DNA of 64,000 nt from Halomonas korlensis (GCF_900116705.1 NZ_FPBP01000011.1:1-64000), one strand, 5' to 3'. Shown: positions 44,485-54,341, counted from the stretch's first letter. The notes: generated from the sequence alone by a model not told the origin. Program-made: numbers and translations.

Positions 44485-44817
44485 ATGACCGTGCACGATG
44501 AACTCGACGCCGCCCTGCGCGAGCTCGAAGCCACCATGAAAGCCAACAACCTCTGGCGGATGGAGCGTCCGCCAGAACACGCCTTTACCAGTCTTCAGCC
44601 ATTCTGTATCGACACCATGGCACTGCCCCAGTGGCTGCGCTTCGTCTTTATCGTGCGCCTGGAAGCGCTCGTGCAGGCTGAGGCCGCCATGCCGGCCAAA
44701 TGCGATGTGGCGCCTGCGGTGGAAGCCTACTTGATGCAGGAAGGCGCCAGCAGCGTCCAGCGACTGCTGATGCGCCAGGCGGTCGAGAAGATCGACCGCC
44801 TGGTCACCGATAACTGA
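44485..44817 (+). CDS. yqcC: YqcC family protein
   Basis: A 110-residue protein of the YqcC family (unknown function; partner of the tRNA pseudouridine synthase gene truC in E. coli). The pattern LWRMERPPEHAFTSLQPFCIDTMALPQWLRFVFI is the family core (quoted here as PFCIDTMALPQWLRFVF). Located 7 bp before the GGCT-like gene, apparently co-transcribed. Confidence 0.85.
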   Translation: MTVHDELDAALRELEATMKANNLWRMERPPEHAFTSLQPFCIDTMALPQWLRFVFIVRLEALVQAEAAMPAKCDVAPAVEAYLMQEGASSVQRLLMRQAVEKIDRLVTDN

Positions 44818-44824
44818 GGTCGCC

Positions 44825-45325
44825 ATGCCCTGGTACTTTGCTTATGGCAGTAACATGAATCCTGCGCGGGTCGCGGCGCGTATCGGGGCGACCCGCCGAG
44901 TAATGGCAGGAGTGCTGCACGATTACAGCCTGCGCTTCGACAAGGCGTCGAAAGTCGCAGGTATCGCCCATGCCAACGTGGCCGCTGTCGTCGGCGAGCG
45001 TGTCGAGGGCGCGCTTTTCGAACTGGAACGTCCCGAGCAGATCCAGATGATGGATCCCTTCGAAGGCTATCCTGACGATTATCAGCGGCATCGGCTGGCG
45101 GTCTCCACCCGCGAAGGCGATATCGAGGCCTGGGTCTATATTGCCACGCCCGGCACCACCGCGACGGCGCTGCGTCCGGCAAGAGAGTATCTTGACCACC
45201 TGCTGGCCGGCGAGCCCTACCTGAGCCGCGCCTATCATGCCCGACTCGCCGGCGTGGAGGCCGTGAGTGGGCTCGAGGAGGTCGCACTAACGGCCCTTGG
45301 GCTCTCACGACTTACGCCTCGCTAA
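44825..45325 (+). CDS. Gamma-glutamylcyclotransferase-like (AIG2/GGCT) protein
   Basis: A 166-residue GGCT-fold protein. The substrate loop YFAYGSNMNPARV (residues 4-16) and the acidic catalytic position in DPFEGYPDDYQR are present. Enzymes of this family release 5-oxoproline from gamma-glutamyl compounds; the precise substrate is unknown. ATG 44825 lies 7 bp after yqcC. Followed by a terminator. Confidence 0.9.
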   Translation: MPWYFAYGSNMNPARVAARIGATRRVMAGVLHDYSLRFDKASKVAGIAHANVAAVVGERVEGALFELERPEQIQMMDPFEGYPDDYQRHRLAVSTREGDIEAWVYIATPGTTATALRPAREYLDHLLAGEPYLSRAYHARLAGVEAVSGLEEVALTALGLSRLTPR

Positions 45326-45364
45326 CGTTTTTCTCCTGGCGCAACGAGTTAGCGCAACGCATTA

Positions 45365-45386
45365 AGGCCCGCCATTCGGCGGGCCT
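45365..45386. terminator. terminator between GGCT-like gene and ompW
   Basis: AGGCCCGCC (45365-45373) pairs with GGCGGGCCT (45378-45386), loop ATTC, between convergent genes. The T-run after it (CGTTGT) is short. Confidence 0.75.
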
Positions 45387-45416
45387 CGTTGTCGGTGCGT
45401 TTTTGGTGAGTAGCGA

Positions 45417-46034
45417 TCAGAAGCGGAAGGTGACGCCTCCGCCGAGGGTCATCGGGTCGATCTTGGCTTTGCCCAAGTCGCCCGCTCCCGAAAGGGAGAC
45501 ATCGGGGTCGACATCGGCGTAGTTGACGAAGCCGTTGAGCATGAAGTTATGCGTCACCGCAAGATCGATACCCAACTGGCCAACGGCGCCATAGCTGTGG
45601 TCGACGTCGAGTCCCGAAAGTGTTTCTCCGGTAAAGCGCGTGTAGTTAAGACCTGCGCCGACGTAGGGCTGCACCTTGGATTCCATTCCTCCCATGGGGT
45701 AGTAATTGACCATCAGATTGAAGGGAAGACGATCTACGCTGCCCAGAGGACCAGTATTGGCTCCACTGAGGTTATGCTCCACTTTCTCCTGACCAGACAG
45801 TTCGATGCCGACCTTGTCGTGAAACAGCATGCCGACTCCGTAGGTCAGGCCGCGCTCGTCACTGACATCGAGATCACCGGCAACATCCACACTACCATTG
45901 TCCGAAGTGACCTCGGACTTGGCGACGCCACCACGAACGAACACATCGCCAGCGCTGTAGGCTATGACAGCCTGGCTTGCGGCGACGCAGCCCGCGGTAA
46001 TGGCGACGGCCGAGAGTAATTTGACAGTATTCAT
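45417..46034 (-). CDS. ompW: OmpW-family outer-membrane protein
   Basis: A 205-residue OmpW-type eight-strand barrel. A signal peptide (LLSAVAITAGCVAASQAVIA) ends near residue 25. AGDVFVRGGVAKSEV starts the barrel, and YGVGMLFHDKVGIEL and VQPYVGAGLNYTRF follow; the chain ends in VTFRF, with terminal Phe as for outer-membrane proteins. OmpW binds hydrophobic molecules. GAGG precedes ATG 46034. An AT-rich upstream region probably holds its regulatory sites. Confidence 0.93.
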   Translation of the reverse strand: MNTVKLLSAVAITAGCVAASQAVIAYSAGDVFVRGGVAKSEVTSDNGSVDVAGDLDVSDERGLTYGVGMLFHDKVGIELSGQEKVEHNLSGANTGPLGSVDRLPFNLMVNYYPMGGMESKVQPYVGAGLNYTRFTGETLSGLDVDHSYGAVGQLGIDLAVTHNFMLNGFVNYADVDPDVSLSGAGDLGKAKIDPMTLGGGVTFRF

Positions 46035-46305
46035 CCTTCGATCCTCTTGTTCCGGGGCGCGACGAGGTCGTCATGCCATGTTCTTCAATACTTATACAAG
46101 ATTACTATAGAAACACTGTTTGAAAATGTCTTGTAAAAATTTATTATGGGTGTAAGCCCCATGATATACAATGACTATAGGAAAATTAGGAGTTTGGAAA
46201 AACTGAAGTGAAGTTTTTCTGTATAAGAATTGTCGTATTTTTAAATATTCCCCTGAAGGCCGTCTCGCGTCATCCCGTAAAATCGACTTGAATGGAGGGC
46301 AAGCA
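46035..46305. promoter_or_regulatory. AT-rich intergenic region, divergent promoters
   Basis: About 270 bp between ompW (leftward) and the small membrane gene (rightward), clearly richer in A/T than its surroundings (46085-46255). Several TATAAT-like and TATACA-like stretches occur, but no single promoter can be chosen with confidence. Confidence 0.5.
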
Positions 46306-46614
46306 ATGAGGAGAGCGGACATGATCATCGAGACACGCCAGCAGCAGCCCGGTATTGCCTTGTTAGTGATGCTGGTCGCAGCCGGCCTGGCTATCTGGCT
46401 ACTACTCGAACCGACACTGCTGCGAGGCTTGTCCTTGCCGCTGAGGTTGCCGCTCATCGGCTTGGGAGTCTGGGCCCTGGGGGCCGCCTTTACCCACGGC
46501 ATGGGAGTGAAGGTACGCGGTCGCTGGCTCAGGCGAGCCGTCTCCCCGCTGTGGAGCCGACTGGCCCTGGTGGTCTTTGCGCTGACGCTGGTAATTCGCG
46601 CCTTGGTGATCTGA
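46306..46614 (+). CDS. Small membrane protein, function unknown
   Basis: A 102-residue protein with about three hydrophobic segments (IALLVMLVAAGLAIWLLL, then LPLIGLGVWALGAAF and LALVVFALTLVIRAL). Basic patches lie between. No family recognised. GGAGG lies 7 bp before ATG 46306. Followed by a terminator about 190 bp later. Confidence 0.7.
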   Translation: MRRADMIIETRQQQPGIALLVMLVAAGLAIWLLLEPTLLRGLSLPLRLPLIGLGVWALGAAFTHGMGVKVRGRWLRRAVSPLWSRLALVVFALTLVIRALVI

Positions 46615-46854
46615 GCCAAGCCTGCTTCATGGCCTGAGCAGCGCCGCCAGTTCCAGGCCCTGCTCGTCGGGATGCTCGCTCAGGATTAGCTGCCGGACGA
46701 GGCATGCAACAGATGCCCCCACTAGAAGGCCTCGTCGAGGTCAGTAGGTTGATGGTGGCCTCCCTACAGATTCGGTGAGGCGTATAATTAGCAGGCAGCA
46801 AAAAGGGCCCCTTCAGGGGCCCCTTTCATTACTCGAAGCGTGGTAAGTGATTGG
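46615..46854. terminator. terminator between small membrane gene and putP
   Basis: At 46802-46826 a GC-rich hairpin, GGGCCCC (46805-46811) with GGGGCCC (46816-46822), is flanked by an A-run and followed by CTTT, a bidirectional terminator for the convergent genes. The rest of the gap shows no gene. Confidence 0.75.
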
Positions 46855-48345
46855 TTACCGGGTGATATGTTGATACTCACCAGCATCGGCAGTTACGCTG
46901 CTCACCACCATGATGGCAATGAACGAAGCGATGAAGCCAGGAATGATCTCGTAGACGCCGGGACCACCCATGAACTCCGCGTTCCAGCCCAGTGAAATCC
47001 AGATCATGACAGTGGCGGCACCCACTACCATGCCCGCGATGGCGCCAGCGCCGTTCGTGCGCGACCACATCAGCGACAGGATGATCAGCGGGCCAAACGC
47101 CGCACCGAAGCCTGCCCAGGCATTACTGACCAGCGCCAGAACCTGAGAGTCCGGATCAGATGCGATGACGGCTGCCACCAGGCCAACCAGTACGACACAG
47201 ACGCGGCCGACGCTCACGCACTCCTTGTCCGTTGCCTCTTTACGCAGAAACAGACGATAGAAGTCCTCGGTCAGCGAGGAAGATGACACCAGCAGCTGGC
47301 TGGAAATGGTGCTCATGATAGCAGCGAGCAGTGCCGCATAGAGGAAGCCAGTGATCAGCGGATGGAAGAGCAGCTCCGCCAGGATGATGAAGATGGTTTC
47401 CGGATCCTCGACATCCATGCCATTACGGATCGCATAGGCCCGGCCGAACACACCCAGAGAAATTGCGCCGATCAGCGAGATGAGCATCCAGCTCATGCCG
47501 ATGTTACGGGCAACAGGAACTTCCTTCAGCGTCCGGATGGCCATGAAGCGCACGATAATGTGCGGCTGCCCGAAATACCCCAGCCCCCACGTCACCGCAG
47601 ACAGCCAGCCGATAAAGGTCAGTCCCTCCGTCCACGATAGTAGCGTAGGGTCGACTTCGTTGAGGGTCTGTGACGCCTGGCTGAAACCACCACCGCCTTC
47701 TCCAAAGAGCACCACCGCCGGCATGATCACCAGTGCCAGCATCATGATGCAGCCTTGCACGAAGTCCGTCATGCTCACGGCCAGGAAGCCACCGACAACG
47801 GTATAGGCCAGCACCACGCCCAGGGTGATGATGATGCCGACGGCGTAGTCGCTCATGCCACCGATGTTGAAGATGCCGGAAAACGCGCTTTCGAACAGCT
47901 TGCCGCCTGCCACTAGGCCAGAGGCCGTGTAGACCGCGAAGAAGATCACGATGACGATGGCGGATACCGTTCTCAGCGACATTGCCTGAGTCGGGAACCG
48001 GTTTGCCAGGAAGGCCGGAATGGTAATCGCGTTACCATAGTGAACCGTCTGTTCACGAAGACGAGGCGCCACAAGGACCCAGTTGAAGAACGCCCCCACG
48101 AGCAGACCGATGCCGATCCAGGCCGAGCCCAGACCAGAGACGAACATTGCCCCTGGCAAGCCCAACAGCAACCAGCCGCTCATGTCTGAAGCGCCGGCCG
48201 ACAGGGCCGCCACTTGCGGACTCAATCCTCGACCACCCAGCATGTAATCTTCAGACGAAGACGTTGCCTTGCGCATCGCATAAAAGCCGATGGCGATCAT
48301 GAGCGCAAAATACGCAAACAGACTGATCCAGACACCAATAGCCAT
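46855..48345 (-). CDS. putP: Sodium/proline symporter PutP
   Basis: A 496-residue sodium:solute symporter with about 13 helices. YMLGGRGLSPQVAALSAGASDMSGWLLLGLPG (quoted here: LSAGASDMSGWLLLG) is the Na+/proline site region of PutP; GLGYFGQPHIIVRFMAI is a family signature. It imports proline for the PutA enzyme encoded upstream. CTGGAGAAG precedes the ATG. A 209-bp gap to putA holds an imperfect hairpin near 48390-48420. Confidence 0.95.
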   Translation of the reverse strand: MAIGVWISLFAYFALMIAIGFYAMRKATSSSEDYMLGGRGLSPQVAALSAGASDMSGWLLLGLPGAMFVSGLGSAWIGIGLLVGAFFNWVLVAPRLREQTVHYGNAITIPAFLANRFPTQAMSLRTVSAIVIVIFFAVYTASGLVAGGKLFESAFSGIFNIGGMSDYAVGIIITLGVVLAYTVVGGFLAVSMTDFVQGCIMMLALVIMPAVVLFGEGGGGFSQASQTLNEVDPTLLSWTEGLTFIGWLSAVTWGLGYFGQPHIIVRFMAIRTLKEVPVARNIGMSWMLISLIGAISLGVFGRAYAIRNGMDVEDPETIFIILAELLFHPLITGFLYAALLAAIMSTISSQLLVSSSSLTEDFYRLFLRKEATDKECVSVGRVCVVLVGLVAAVIASDPDSQVLALVSNAWAGFGAAFGPLIILSLMWSRTNGAGAIAGMVVGAATVMIWISLGWNAEFMGGPGVYEIIPGFIASFIAIMVVSSVTADAGEYQHITR

Positions 48346-48554
48346 AAAACTTCTCCAGTACGTCAGGACGGAGCTAGCTCCGACAGGTTGGCGCGTTTAC
48401 CGGTTGAATCCGGTAGCGCCCCGCTTCATTTGTTAACTTCGTTTTCTGTTCACGTACCAAGGCGCTACCGCCTGTGACGCCAGCCTTCCTATCTCAATGA
48501 TCACCTCCTGCCGTTCAGTTTCTGTTCCTTACTGCTTCAAAAGCAAATTTTCAT

Positions 48555-51500
48555 TCAAACCTCTTCACTGCCAAGTGACAACAGTGACGCGTTTCCGCCC
48601 AGCGCGGCGGTGTTGATGGTGATGGTCTTTTCATTGGCGAAGCGCAGCAAATAGTGCGGGCCGCCGGCCTTGGGGCCGGTGCCTGAGAGACCTTGGCCGC
48701 CAAAGGGTTGCACGCCGACGACGGCGCCGATGATGTTGCGGTTGATGTAGACGTTGCCGACGCGAATCTTTCTGGCGATCTGTTCGGCAAAGGATTCGTT
48801 GCGGCTGTGCACGCCGAAGGTGAGCCCATAGCCACGGGCATTGATCGACTCGATCACCTTGTCGATCTCGCTGGCCTTGTAGCGAACGATATGCAGTACC
48901 GGGCCGAACTGCTCGCGCTCCAGCGACGCGATGCCATCGATGCGAAACGCCATGGGCGCAACGAAGGTGCCCTCGCTGGTATGGGCGGGATCGAGGTGGG
49001 TCTCGGCGACCAGTCGGCCTTCTTTCTTGAGCGTCTCGATGTGGGCCATCAGTCCTTTGCGGGCCTCCTCGTCGATCACCGGGCCGACATCGGTGCCCAG
49101 GTCGCGGGGGTCCCCCACGCGCAGCTCATCCATGGCGCCGTCGAGAATCTCGATCACGCGGTCCGCCACGTCCTCTTGCAGGTAAAGCACGCGCAATGCT
49201 GAACAGCGCTGCCCCGCACTCTGGAACGACGAACTGATGACATCAGCCACCACCTGCTCGGGAAGCGCGGTGGAATCGACAATCAAGGCGTTCATACCGC
49301 CGGTCTCGGCGATCAACGTCGGTAACGGCGCGTTCTCCCGCGCCGTCAGGGCACGGTTGATGATCTGCGCAGTGTCGGTGCCGCCAGTGAACACCACACC
49401 GGTCACCCGAGGGTCAGAGGTCAGCACGCTGCCCACCGTGGGGCCATCACCCGGCAGCAGCTGCACTACATCGCGGGGCATGCCGGCTTCGTGAAGCAAT
49501 TCGATGACGCGATGCGCCACGATCGAGGTCTGCTCGGCGGGTTTGGCGAGCACGGTATTGCCGGACACGGCGGCAGCCACCATCTGGCCGCAGAAAATGG
49601 CCACCGGGAAGTTCCAGGGACTGATGGCGGCGAACACGCCCTTGCCGGAGAGCATCAATTCGTTGGATTCGCCGGTCGGACCGGGCAGCACGGTCGGCTC
49701 GGCGAAGAGCTCCTCGGCACGCATGGCGTAGTAACGACAGAAATCCACCGCCTCGCGGATCTCGTCGACGCCGTCGGTGAGCAACTTGCCCCCCTCGCGG
49801 GAACACAGCGCCATCAATTCGGCCAGGTTGGCTTCCATCAGGTCGGCGAATCGGCGAACGATCGCGGCGCGTTCGGCGACCGGGGTGTCATCCCAGCGCG
49901 GGAAGGCGGCCCAGGCAGCATCCAGTGCCTTGGCGGTCTGGTCCTTGGTAGTCCACTGCACGGTGCCCACTGTCTTGCGCCGATCGAACGGGGAGTTGAC
50001 CTCGTGAGTATTGCTGGGGTCTCTGTCGACCTTGAAGGCGAGCAGCGGGCCTGCCTGGTAGGTCGTCTCCATGTGCTTGGCCATGGCATCCATCAGCGGC
50101 TGATACTGACTGCGGATATTGAGGTTTACCCCTCGAGAGTTGCGCCGCTTGGGGCCGTAGATGTCGGCCGGCATAGGGATGCGTGGATTGGCAATCTGTT
50201 GGTAATGCCCAAGGGTTTGTACCGGATGCTCGCACAGCGATTCCACCGGCACCTTGGGGTCAACCAGCTGGTGCACGAAAGAGGAGTTGGCGCCGTTTTC
50301 CAGCAAGCGGCGCACCAGGTAGGGCAGCAGGTCCTTATGGGCGCCGACCGGGGCATAGATGCGGCAGTAGGTACCCTTGGGGGCGCGCTTGAGAGCGGCG
50401 TCGTAGAGGGCTTCGCCCATGCCGTGCAGGCGCTGGAACTCGAACGGGCGCGAGGCTTCGTTGGCCTGTTCGAGAATGGCGCTGATGGTATGGGCGTTGT
50501 GTGTGGCGAACTGCGGAAAGATGCGCTCTCGTGTCTGCGCTGAAAGCAGTAAACGTGCACAGACCAGGTAATTGACGTCAGTGCTCGCCTTACGCGTGAA
50601 CACCGGATAGCCATCGATGCCGAGCTGCTGGGCTTCCTTGATCTCGGTGTCCCAGTAGGCGCCCTTGACCAGGCGCAGGGGAATCTCGTCACCCTGCTGG
50701 TCCGCCAGGCGGTTGATGTAATGCAGGACCGGCAGTGCCCGCTTGGCATAGGCCTGAACCACCAGGCCGAAGTGGCCCCAGCCGCGGCACGTCTCGCTCT
50801 CGTAGACGGCGCGAAACACTTCCAGCGACAGCTCGAGGCGGTCGACTTCCTCGGCATCGATGGTCACCGCGACATTGCGGTCCCGCGCCATGGCGGCCAA
50901 TTCGCGCACGGTGCCGACGAGTTCTCTTAATACCTGGTCGCGACGGCCGAATTCGTAACGCGGGTGCAGGGCCGAAAGCTTGATGGAGATCGAGGGGGAC
51001 GGTGTCTTCGCCGACAGTGCCTTGCTGGTCTTGCCGACCTGCTCGATGGCGCGGGCGTAATCCTTGAAGTAGCGTTCGGCATCGCGACGAGTCCGGGCCG
51101 CCTCGCCGAGCATGTCGTAGGAATAGGTATAGCCCTTATCGAACAGGGAACGGGAGCGCTTGAGCGCCTCGTCGATATCGCGGCCGAGCACGAACTGCTT
51201 GCCCATGATCTTCATGGCTTCATACATGGCGCGGCGGATCACCGGCTCGCCCATGCGGTTGACCAGCTTGTTGATGAAGTGGCTCGGCTTGCCGTCGCGA
51301 GGCTTGTCCAGGCTGACCACTCGGCCGGTCATCAGCAGGCCCCAGGTCGAGGCATTGACCATCCATGACTCGCTCTTGCCGAGGTGGGCATTCCAGTCGG
51401 CCGGCCCCAGCTTGTCCTCGATCAGGGCATCGGCGGTGGACTTGTCGGGAATGCGCAGCATGGCTTCGGCCAGGCACATCAGCATCAGCCCCTCATGCGT

Positions 51501-51752
51501 ATCGAGACTGTATTGCTGAAGCAGCTCGTCGATGGTATCGACGGCGGTATCCATGCCGCGGACTTCACGCACCAGTTCGGCCGTCTTGGCGGCGATGCGC
51601 TGAAAATCCTGTGGATCGGCATTCAGGGTGTCGATCATATCGTCGACGAAGGTTTCTTCGTCGACGATGTAATGTTCGCTGATGCGGTTGAACAGCGAAT
51701 CCAAATCCTTCTGCCACATAGTGGCATTCAGCATATTGTTGGAATCGAGCAT
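48555..51752 (-). CDS. putA: Bifunctional proline dehydrogenase / P5C dehydrogenase PutA
   Basis: A 1065-residue PutA. The N-terminal half is the FAD proline dehydrogenase barrel (VSIKLSALHPRYE-type ISIKLSALHPRYE, LVKGAYWDTEIK, FATHNAHTISAILE). The C-terminal half is the NAD P5C dehydrogenase with catalytic Cys850 in SSFQSAGQRCSALR and the Glu in LIAETGGMNALIV. Together they convert proline to glutamate with channelling. There is no N-terminal ribbon-helix-helix DNA-binding domain, unlike E. coli PutA (1320 aa), so it should not act as a repressor. Other in-frame ATGs lie at residues 7 and 12. It lies downstream of an AraC-type regulator. Confidence 0.95.
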   Translation of the reverse strand: MLDSNNMLNATMWQKDLDSLFNRISEHYIVDEETFVDDMIDTLNADPQDFQRIAAKTAELVREVRGMDTAVDTIDELLQQYSLDTHEGLMLMCLAEAMLRIPDKSTADALIEDKLGPADWNAHLGKSESWMVNASTWGLLMTGRVVSLDKPRDGKPSHFINKLVNRMGEPVIRRAMYEAMKIMGKQFVLGRDIDEALKRSRSLFDKGYTYSYDMLGEAARTRRDAERYFKDYARAIEQVGKTSKALSAKTPSPSISIKLSALHPRYEFGRRDQVLRELVGTVRELAAMARDRNVAVTIDAEEVDRLELSLEVFRAVYESETCRGWGHFGLVVQAYAKRALPVLHYINRLADQQGDEIPLRLVKGAYWDTEIKEAQQLGIDGYPVFTRKASTDVNYLVCARLLLSAQTRERIFPQFATHNAHTISAILEQANEASRPFEFQRLHGMGEALYDAALKRAPKGTYCRIYAPVGAHKDLLPYLVRRLLENGANSSFVHQLVDPKVPVESLCEHPVQTLGHYQQIANPRIPMPADIYGPKRRNSRGVNLNIRSQYQPLMDAMAKHMETTYQAGPLLAFKVDRDPSNTHEVNSPFDRRKTVGTVQWTTKDQTAKALDAAWAAFPRWDDTPVAERAAIVRRFADLMEANLAELMALCSREGGKLLTDGVDEIREAVDFCRYYAMRAEELFAEPTVLPGPTGESNELMLSGKGVFAAISPWNFPVAIFCGQMVAAAVSGNTVLAKPAEQTSIVAHRVIELLHEAGMPRDVVQLLPGDGPTVGSVLTSDPRVTGVVFTGGTDTAQIINRALTARENAPLPTLIAETGGMNALIVDSTALPEQVVADVISSSFQSAGQRCSALRVLYLQEDVADRVIEILDGAMDELRVGDPRDLGTDVGPVIDEEARKGLMAHIETLKKEGRLVAETHLDPAHTSEGTFVAPMAFRIDGIASLEREQFGPVLHIVRYKASEIDKVIESINARGYGLTFGVHSRNESFAEQIARKIRVGNVYINRNIIGAVVGVQPFGGQGLSGTGPKAGGPHYLLRFANEKTITINTAALGGNASLLSLGSEEV

Positions 51753-51975
51753 GAAGGGTCCCAGGTCGAATCGTCAGGCAAGGCATCGCCGCTGGAGGGG
51801 CGAAGGTAAGTAGCCGGTCATCACGGCATCACTTTTGACTGTAGGAGCCCAGCAGATGCTCTGCTTGTCGATTCCGCGGCGATTCTTGTCGATTTCACGC
51901 CAACTGCTGCCGATGACCTCGAGGCGTTAGACGTTTGTCTAAGTTACTGTTATTGCGCTGAGGCGCATCAGGTTA

Positions 51976-52794
51976 TCAAGACGACAACGGGGGGCTGGCC
52001 AGAGCCTGTGCCACCTGCGACCCCTCACGCTGCACGGTGCGCCGCAGGCGGCTGGGCGAATGGCCGAAGGTGTCGCGGCACGCGCGCGAGAGGGCGCTCT
52101 GATTGGAAAAACCGGTGAGGGCCGCAATTTCGGTCAGCGGTAGACGACTGTCGTCGAGTAGATGGCGTGCTGCCTCGATGCGCTTGCGACGGACGTATTG
52201 CCAGGGGCTGATGCCCACTTGTTCGCGAAACCGGCGGCGGAAATGGGCTTCGCTGAGACACGCCTGGCGGGCCAGGTCGCCAACGCTGAGCCGGTCCGAC
52301 AGGTGATGTTCGATGTAGCAATCGAGACGCTGCAAGTCCAGGCGCTGGCGCTGGCTGGGTTCAGCGCCATTGGTCAACCGAGCATGCAGGCAACCGAGCA
52401 GCGTGGCCGCTAGGCGGTCACTCTGATGGTTATCAGTACGCATGGCCAAGGAGGAAAGCTCGTGCAGCAGGAAGTCGAGATAGCGCCTCAGCGGGTCGTC
52501 CAGGGTGAAAAAGCGCGGGGCATCGAAGAGGTGGGAAAGCTCGTGCTGAAAGCCGGTCAAGGCCGGAGCCTGAGCGGGTAGGTCGAGTATCAGTTGCTGG
52601 TTGTTGCCCATCCCTGCGTAATAATGCACATGATTGGCCGGAACGATACACCCCGAGAGCGCCGAAATCTCACCTCCGAGCCCCTCGATCTCGAACTCTG
52701 CCTGACCTCGCAAGCCGATCACGATCTGATGGTAGTCGTGAGCATGATGGTGGGTAGCGGTATCGAGAGGTATCTTGCGTATAACGCTTGGCAT
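51976..52794 (-). CDS. AraC-family regulator, likely of proline use
   Basis: A 272-residue AraC/XylS protein. The N-terminal cupin part has THHHAHDYHQIVIGLRGQAEFEI; the C-terminal 100 residues are the double HTH: LSVGDLARQACLSEAHFRRRFREQ and LPLTEIAALTGFSNQSALSRACRDTFGHSPSRLRR (quoted in part). Its position immediately upstream of putA/putP and similarity to PruR-like regulators of Pseudomonas point to proline as the signal; this is inferred. ATG 52794 is chosen (an in-frame GTG lies 12 bp upstream). Confidence 0.86.
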   Translation of the reverse strand: MPSVIRKIPLDTATHHHAHDYHQIVIGLRGQAEFEIEGLGGEISALSGCIVPANHVHYYAGMGNNQQLILDLPAQAPALTGFQHELSHLFDAPRFFTLDDPLRRYLDFLLHELSSLAMRTDNHQSDRLAATLLGCLHARLTNGAEPSQRQRLDLQRLDCYIEHHLSDRLSVGDLARQACLSEAHFRRRFREQVGISPWQYVRRKRIEAARHLLDDSRLPLTEIAALTGFSNQSALSRACRDTFGHSPSRLRRTVQREGSQVAQALASPPLSS

Positions 52795-52858
52795 GATAGC
52801 TTCCACCCTTGCGGTATGAAGTTTCGATTCTAGCGCATGCGTGGTGGATGTGGATGGC

Positions 52859-53233
52859 TCATCCTTTCTGGCGGCGATGATCTCTCAGGTCGGTGTGACG
52901 GACGAGATGCTCGCGCAGGGCGCGCAGTTCCTCCTGGCCGGCTTCATCCAGCAAGGGGCGGCCTTGGGCGAGTCGCCAGTGGCGGCCGTGCTCCTCCATG
53001 AGGCGTCGCGCACGGCGCCGTATGCCATCCAGGTAATCGTCGTGCCGAATCGGATAATCGATGATGGCATTCCACTCGCTTTCACCGACATGGCTTTTCA
53101 ATGCCTTATCGAACAGGTCGATCAGTTGCTGGGGCTCAGTGCGATAGCGAGGGGTCCCGGAAAGCAGGAGTACGGCCATGACACTGCCGAACAGCAGCAG
53201 GCAGACCAGAAAAACGAGGAGGTATAGGGTCAT
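52859..53233 (-). CDS. Small single-pass membrane protein, unknown
   Basis: A 124-residue protein with one N-terminal helix (LYLLVFLVCLLLFGSVMAVLLL) and a charged cytoplasmic tail of helices rich in Arg and Glu. No recognised family. Encoded just upstream of the AraC gene in the same direction, about 65 bp away. Confidence 0.7.
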   Translation of the reverse strand: MTLYLLVFLVCLLLFGSVMAVLLLSGTPRYRTEPQQLIDLFDKALKSHVGESEWNAIIDYPIRHDDYLDGIRRRARRLMEEHGRHWRLAQGRPLLDEAGQEELRALREHLVRHTDLRDHRRQKG

Positions 53234-53245
53234 TTCGTCACCCAC

Positions 53246-53571
53246 GGCTCGGTTCGGCGTTGAAGCCTACGGGGGCGGCAGGCGTGCCTCGAAGACAAGA
53301 GTTCAGTCAGGTAAGAGAGCGGCCTGGCATGGAGCGGGTGAAGGGCATCAGCTGTCTCCATCACATTGTCTATAAAATCAACTGGTTGCGATTGAGCGGT
53401 AACCAACTGAAGCTATTATTCTAGCCATTCCCTAGCCCTGTAGCTGACCATCGTAGCTAGGTGTTGTCTATGAGTCTAGAGTCCTTGGAGGTACTTCACC
53501 CCTGGAGCAGCAGCAAGCCCCAGGAGTGTGTGGGATGAATTCAGGTGAGTGAATGCACGTGATCAGTCAGT
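53246..53571. other. intergenic stretch, no gene seen
   Basis: About 326 bp between two leftward genes. No convincing ORF. It holds a short near-palindromic cluster of CTAG-containing repeats (53435-53480) of unknown meaning. Confidence 0.5.
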
Positions 53572-53934
53572 TCAGCTTGCACCCATTGCAACTGCCTCTC
53601 TTCTACAGTTGATGGTGCTGGCGCGCTCCAGTGCCCCGACTTCTCCCTTGGTTTGGGCAAGCTCACCGGAAACATCAGCCCCGAACACTGAGCCCAGAGG
53701 CAACAAGAAGAGAAAGACTGAGGCGGCATCCGCTGTTGCCGCGTTGTTCTGCTTCCTTGTGAGTACGTTACTACGCTCGCGCGCATCAAACAGTTGGGCG
53801 CGAGTATCTCCACAAGACATTCCTGAATATTCTACGGCGGATACAGATGCTGGGGCCACTGAGCTTGCGCGGCTTGCACAGCCAGTCACAGCCAGCGACA
53901 TAAGAGCGATGAATAATACCCTGCGGGTGTTCAT
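53572..53934 (-). CDS. Small lipoprotein, unknown
   Basis: A 120-residue predicted lipoprotein. The signal ends in a lipobox (LAVTGC, Cys near residue 19). A hydrophobic stretch ASVFLFLLPLGSVFGAD lies near residue 70, followed by a helical segment. Similar short lipoproteins are common in pseudomonads and halomonads; function unknown. Confidence 0.72.
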   Translation of the reverse strand: MNTRRVLFIALMSLAVTGCASRASSVAPASVSAVEYSGMSCGDTRAQLFDARERSNVLTRKQNNAATADAASVFLFLLPLGSVFGADVSGELAQTKGEVGALERASTINCRREAVAMGAS

Positions 53935-54318
53935 GTTTAATCCCTTGTTCCCTGGATGTATGTCGCTTATTTTTTGAGCAATTGCTAAGGCAGATTAAAT
54001 CATTTGGAGACACATGGCATCACTAAATTACTAATACCTTGGTTAAAGGTTGGCTTCTTTACAGGCCCTCGGATAGAACTAATTTGAGATAAATTCCTTC
54101 CCTCTGTCCCTGTTTAAGTTATTGAAATAACTGTAAAACTATTTTACCAATACACAATAAACATGTAAATAATTCTCATTTTCTCCCGCACCTTGATCCT
54201 ACCTATTATAGCTTCACATGGACGTACTACTGGGAGCACGGCCTTAAGGCCTGGATTGCCGTGTTCATATGTCACGATTGAAAATCCTATCGAGTACACC
54301 CGTTGTGAATACATCCGG
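53935..54318. other. AT-rich gap before the serine recombinase
   Basis: About 380 bp with no convincing gene, strongly A/T-rich between 54000 and 54190, unlike the neighbouring chromosome. This change in base composition marks the left edge of an accessory segment. Possible res-like site for the recombinase, but no clear dyad set is seen. Confidence 0.5.
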
Positions 54319-54341
54319 ATGAACATATGCGGATGTTCATC
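54318..54341. promoter_or_regulatory. inverted repeat at the recombinase start
   Basis: A perfect 9-bp inverted repeat, GATGAACAT (54318-54326) with ATGTTCATC (54333-54341), spans the first codons chosen for the recombinase. It could be an autoregulatory operator or a recombination half-site pair. Confidence 0.45.
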
